Below, in pieces: positions 60,158 through 64,000 of a DNA stretch of 64,000 bases. The notes below the pieces were generated by a model that saw only the letters and a list, made by a program, of their open reading frames with translations, did no database searches and was not told where the DNA came from. Location: positions 19,522,304 through 19,586,303 of the forward strand of contig OZ234496.1 of assembly GCA_965153455.1 (NCBI GenBank), written 5' to 3'. Origin of the DNA: Sphagnum compactum. Taxonomy: Eukaryota > Bryophyta > Sphagnopsida > Sphagnales. The position numbers and the translations under genes are program-made. Each line of letters opens with the position of its first letter. Position 1 is the stretch's first letter.

Positions 60158-61734
60158 AGACGGATTCAGGGGAAGCTTCATTCTTCCTTTACTATATGTA
60201 ATCTGGTGACAGTCCCACTACTTACAAGGTTCAGTTCCGTTCGTTTGAGACAAAAAGGCCCATCCTCCAAAGTGCTGGTGTAAGTTGGTGATTTTTTTCC
60301 AATGGAATAATTAATTAATTACTGTGGAGTTCTGAAATCGCCCCTTTTATCCTTTCCCTTTTGATAAGGACGGAATTGGGAATGTTATATATTGAGGGAC
60401 TATGGTACCTACTTGGACTGATTTTTGGCACAAAATAATTCACAAATGGTTTAGCCTATATTGTATATACACAGATATATTTGTTAAAATGGTTGAAAAT
60501 TGAACTCCCTTGGGTTTTCATTGCAAATATACTATACAAGGTGTACTTTGCATACCTATTCCTCAACTATTGAAATTCAGAAAAATTAAATATTTTAATT
60601 GCCAAACCTCATTCTCTAAAAGAAATATTCGGCAAATACATGCCAATTGTTGGTCATAGTTATGATATGTACTGTCCATTGGAAACCATGTTATGACTCT
60701 CCATTATGGATGGACCACGACTAAGTTACCAAGGTGACCTATCTTGTACACCCCTCCTACATCCCCTTTCCCCTATTCAAGGTAACTCCCTATGCTAATG
60801 GGTAACAACCATAGGTACCAAATGTATGTGATTACAATGTAAAATAGGTGAATGAAAAAGGTACTTGGCTACTAAGTAGGTAGATGCATGTGGATGGTTA
60901 GAACATAGTTAACCACTGTGGTTAATAGCTAGTATGAGACAGGAATACAATGAAAAGCATTTCCTGTCCATACATCATCCATTCTGCATGGTGGGCAGTT
61001 CTCTCTAACAGATACAAAGTATCCACAACCATGAGTTGGATGGAAACAATGAGTGTACGCACGTAACCATGATCATAAGTTGGATGGAAAAAATGGGTGT
61101 ACGTATCTATGATCATGAGCCCATATTATGTTTCTTACACTCTGATGAAGATAAGATATCGTAGTTCATTTTTAAAGTGGCAACTAGGCTCCTCCCATAT
61201 TGCCTCCATTTGGATAGAAGCACATGCCATTTTCTCCTTAGGATGGAGCATCCTTCGCCCCCTCCAAAGACCACGAGCTTGTTCTCGTGGGTTGTTGGGT
61301 TGTTTGTTGTTTCCTTAAGGCTATCTCTAATTGGAAATTTTTTCCAATCACAGGGGTCAAATTTACCATCACCTCTGGTAGTACTAATACCCAAGGACTT
61401 TTGCCTCATAAGCTAGGGTCGACCAAAAAGTAACATGCAACCGAGCTTTTAAGGACGGGAATCCACATTGTCAAGAATCATGAGTCCTAACACTCATAAA
61501 GAAATCATTTAGAAATCACTTTGTTCTAAAGAGTGGGAGCATGAACATTGGAGAGACCTCCTCCCCAAAAAGAAATGTCCTGGTGTGGATCAGGTTCTGC
61601 CACCTCCTCCTCTCTAATCTATAACTCCATATATATACATATATATTCTTCACCTACCTTTGGAAGGCCTTCATCCACCTTCTGGAGTGAACCAACAGCC
61701 ACTAGTGCACTATCCATTCGAAGCCCGTTATGAC
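60158..61734. other. Gene-free stretch with one dispersed-repeat copy
   Basis: A piece of the aggtaggtag family lies at about 60840-60930 ('ctaagtaggtagatgcatgt', 'ggttaac'). A 'catgatcataagttggatgg' phrase recurs near 61030-61120. No gene recognised. Confidence 0.45.
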
Positions 61735-61870
61735 TCAGTTGTGGATGAACCTCACTCGAGTGATTGATGTTGGGTTTCACTCTAAAAACAAAGTTTTATA
61801 AATAGGTTAGCAGAAGGGATGGGTATTAGGTGAGTGGATGCATGTAGATGATCAATAGCTAATACCCGTG
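61735..61870 (+). repeat. Dispersed repeat copy of the aggtaggtag family
   Basis: It contains 'cagttgtggatgaacctcac', 'ttgatgttgggtttcac' and 'tggatgcatgtagatg', matching in order the units at 56480-57075. The first phrases match the reverse complement of 50400-50450. Confidence 0.65.
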
Positions 61871-62279
61871 TTGGATGGGCACCTCTCCTTTGGTGGGGTT
61901 TGAATTGCTGGTTTGGGATAGTAAGGATTGGGTCCAAATTTGAGTCTAATTTTTTAGAATTGGAGCCAGAATTGAAACTTGAGTATTCATACATAACCAA
62001 ACCCAGAACCTGGTGTCCCAGTTCTATCTATTTCCGCATGGGACTGGAACCAGGATACACTATTTTGAAAATTAACGGTGACTAGAACCAGGGGTTAACC
62101 GGAGGTTCCAGCCCAGGTTGAGTATGAGCCGGATATGAGCCAGTTTGACTGATTTTCAAAACTGGACCTGAGGTTGTTCAGGAGACTGGCAGTTAATTGT
62201 TTTGAAGGTATGAATGGGCCCCAGGGGGAAGGTGAAAACTACAAGAAAGAAGGCAGAAACACCACAACCACCAGATAGG

Positions 62280-62610
62280 TTATCAATAGTTTTAGGTCAT
62301 CAGTAATGCATCAGGGTAGGTTATCAAATACCCAGTTGATCACCATCAGTTAACCTATCAATTATCCGACCAATTATGAGGTTTAAAACAAATTCTTTTT
62401 AATCAAAAAATGTGTAATGTTTTAGGATGAATAACCTACCTGGATGATATCTAGGTCATCAGGAGAAGTTATTAAAATTTGAAATTTCAGTATGAGGTAG
62501 TTAGGTTATTAGCTGGTTATAAAAACCACAATAACTGATGGGTAGGTTATTAAAAACAGACCTGTGAAGTGGTGGGTCAAAAAACTCAATAATCAGCCAA
62601 TACTGGAAAG
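62280..62610 (+). repeat. Dispersed repeat (family shared with 52910-53550)
   Basis: 'ggttatcaa', 'ccaattatgaggtttaaaac', 'gtaatgttttaggatgaata', 'gttattaaaatttgaaattt' and 'aaaactcaataa' occur in the same order as in 52910-53550. The sequence is otherwise diverged. Confidence 0.65.
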
Positions 62611-63660
62611 TACCAGCTATAGAAACCCTGCTCCCCTCCTTTGGCCCACATAGAGAGTGACATGTGAGACAAAGCTGTCCAAAAATCAGTTAGGAAGTGT
62701 AATGAGAGAAGAGAGACTTGGGTGGGGATGGGGTTAAGCATCTGGCAGACGATAGTTGAGCTGCAACTGCATATATTCCTCATCAGCTAGCCTAACCCCC
62801 CCACCTCTCCCATAGTTTCCCATCAACATCTGAAAGGAAAGTGTAGTGTGGCAGAAGAGACGTGTGTGTGTGTGTGTTGCAGTGAGTGAGTGAGTGCATA
62901 GGAATAGAGGCTACCTACATAACTTACAACTTTTATTGAATGAGATAAAATCTAGATGATGCAAGAGTAACATTGAAGGGTGAGTTATTTGTTGGTTTCT
63001 TCGTTTGAAAGCACAATAAGAACAAGGTAGGTACATCCCAAGACTTCCCCCACATCAAAAACCCCACCACCATCCTCCTACCACCTCTTCTTGTCAGTCA
63101 GTAATGGTGGGCTGGGCCCAACCTGGGTCCCATGTATTTGGCAAAATTGGAGGTTCTCGTAAACCCCACCCCAATTCCAGCCACTTTCCAAATAACTTAA
63201 AAGTATGTGGATTCCTTCTCGTGCCCTTTTTCAGGGGCTCTAAACTTGTGCTCAAAGATTGGCTCTGTGCATAAACCTCAGTAACCTGTAAGATGCATCA
63301 TCTATCTTCAATGCCGTGTTTGTATGTCGGGTAGGGTCCAAATTTGGGAGACCAAATATGGGCCATACCTGAATGTCAGTTCACAGCTTGCTTGCTTTGC
63401 TTGACGTTAGCCAGCTACACAAGTGCACTTTTTTCTTTCCTTTTGCCTCTCGAATCATGCAATCCTCCTTCCTTTCCCTTATCCGTTGGTGATTGTATAT
63501 CCTTAACAAATTGTGCATGGGGAAGAATCCTGAAAGGAGAAGTATTTTATCATCATCTATCTTAAGGATTTTATTTCTGTCTTTTGAACCCCACATGCCC
63601 TTGTAAGTTCTAACTGTCATAAAAAGTGGGGAGGGATGGCGATTGGGTTTGACCTTTAGC
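62611..63660. other. Gene-free stretch with gtgtgt and gagt tracts
   Basis: A (gt)n tract near 62860-62876 and a gagtgagtgagtg tract near 62883 occur. The two overlapping opposite-strand frames at 63344-63620 show no domain. No gene recognised. Confidence 0.45.
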
Positions 63661-64000
63661 CATTACAAGAAAGTCCTAAATATACATTTTCACATAAAAT
63701 TACCTTTACCCATTAGGAGAAAAAAAATCCTTATATTCCACTTTACCCATTATGACAAAATCCTAGATTTGCACTTTCATATTAAAAACTTCCTTCACCC
63801 ATTACGAGAAAGTTGCAAATTTACACTTGTACACAAAATTAGCTTTACCCCTTACAAGAAAATCCTAAATTTACACTTCCACATAAAATTATCTTCACCC
63901 ATTACAAGAAAATCCTAAATTTACACCTCCACATAAATTTATCTTCACCCATTACAACAAAATCCTAATTTTACACTTCCACAAAAAATTATTCTTCACC
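63661..64000. repeat. About 50-bp minisatellite running off the window end
   Basis: About seven units of 'cattacaagaaaatcctaaa' + 'tttacacttccacataaaat' + 'tatcttcacc' are visible. The later units are more alike than the first ones, and the array continues beyond the window. The open frame across it (63643-63918) simply reflects the repeat. Confidence 0.92.

Noticed and set aside
63661-64000. CRISPR-like array
   Set aside because: Units are contiguous tandem repeats without unique spacers, in a eukaryotic genome.

Overview
The window reads as nuclear DNA of a green plant of the streptophyte line. The evidence is GT-AG introns of roughly 75-740 bases, plant-type TTTAGGG motifs, a DEAD-box helicase closest in layout to plant RH13, and a plant RNA polymerase subunit 8. 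Long AT-rich, gene-free stretches, a pogo/Tigger DNA transposon and a hybrid-type membrane histidine kinase with no plant-hormone sensor domain make me lean towards a non-seed lineage (streptophyte alga, bryophyte or similar). I cannot name the organism.

The left third holds most of the genes, all on the + strand. They are an intronless RPB8 gene (5385-5840), an intronless, broken PP2C phosphatase copy (6604-7444), a 13-exon RH13/DDX24-type RNA helicase (8570-14844), and a five-exon membrane histidine kinase (23231-27025). The kinase is followed by the broken exons of what was once its receiver domain (27022-27790). RPB8 serves transcription and RH13 serves ribosome assembly. The RH13 promoter carries a tandemly duplicated 171-bp block rich in telo-box-like motifs.

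The middle is AT-rich. It contains one young pogo/Tigger element (30231-32383) that is visibly richer in G+C than its surroundings, about 600 bp of degenerate telomere-like repeat (33987-34590), and a calnexin pseudogene that still has its introns (39932-42447).

The right third (43-64 kb) shows no intact gene that I can support. It is made of minisatellites, short tandem duplications, poly-G/poly-C runs, dispersed repeat families (some copies inverted, some shared with the left end) and a decayed hAT-type transposase fragment (53875-54900). That fragment belongs to the same family as a longer remnant at 2865-4275.

The most interesting locus is the histidine kinase. Its ATP-binding core is intact over five exons. 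The residue after the phospho-accepting His is Asn instead of the usual Glu/Asp, and the receiver domain persists downstream only as ordered, frameshifted fragments.
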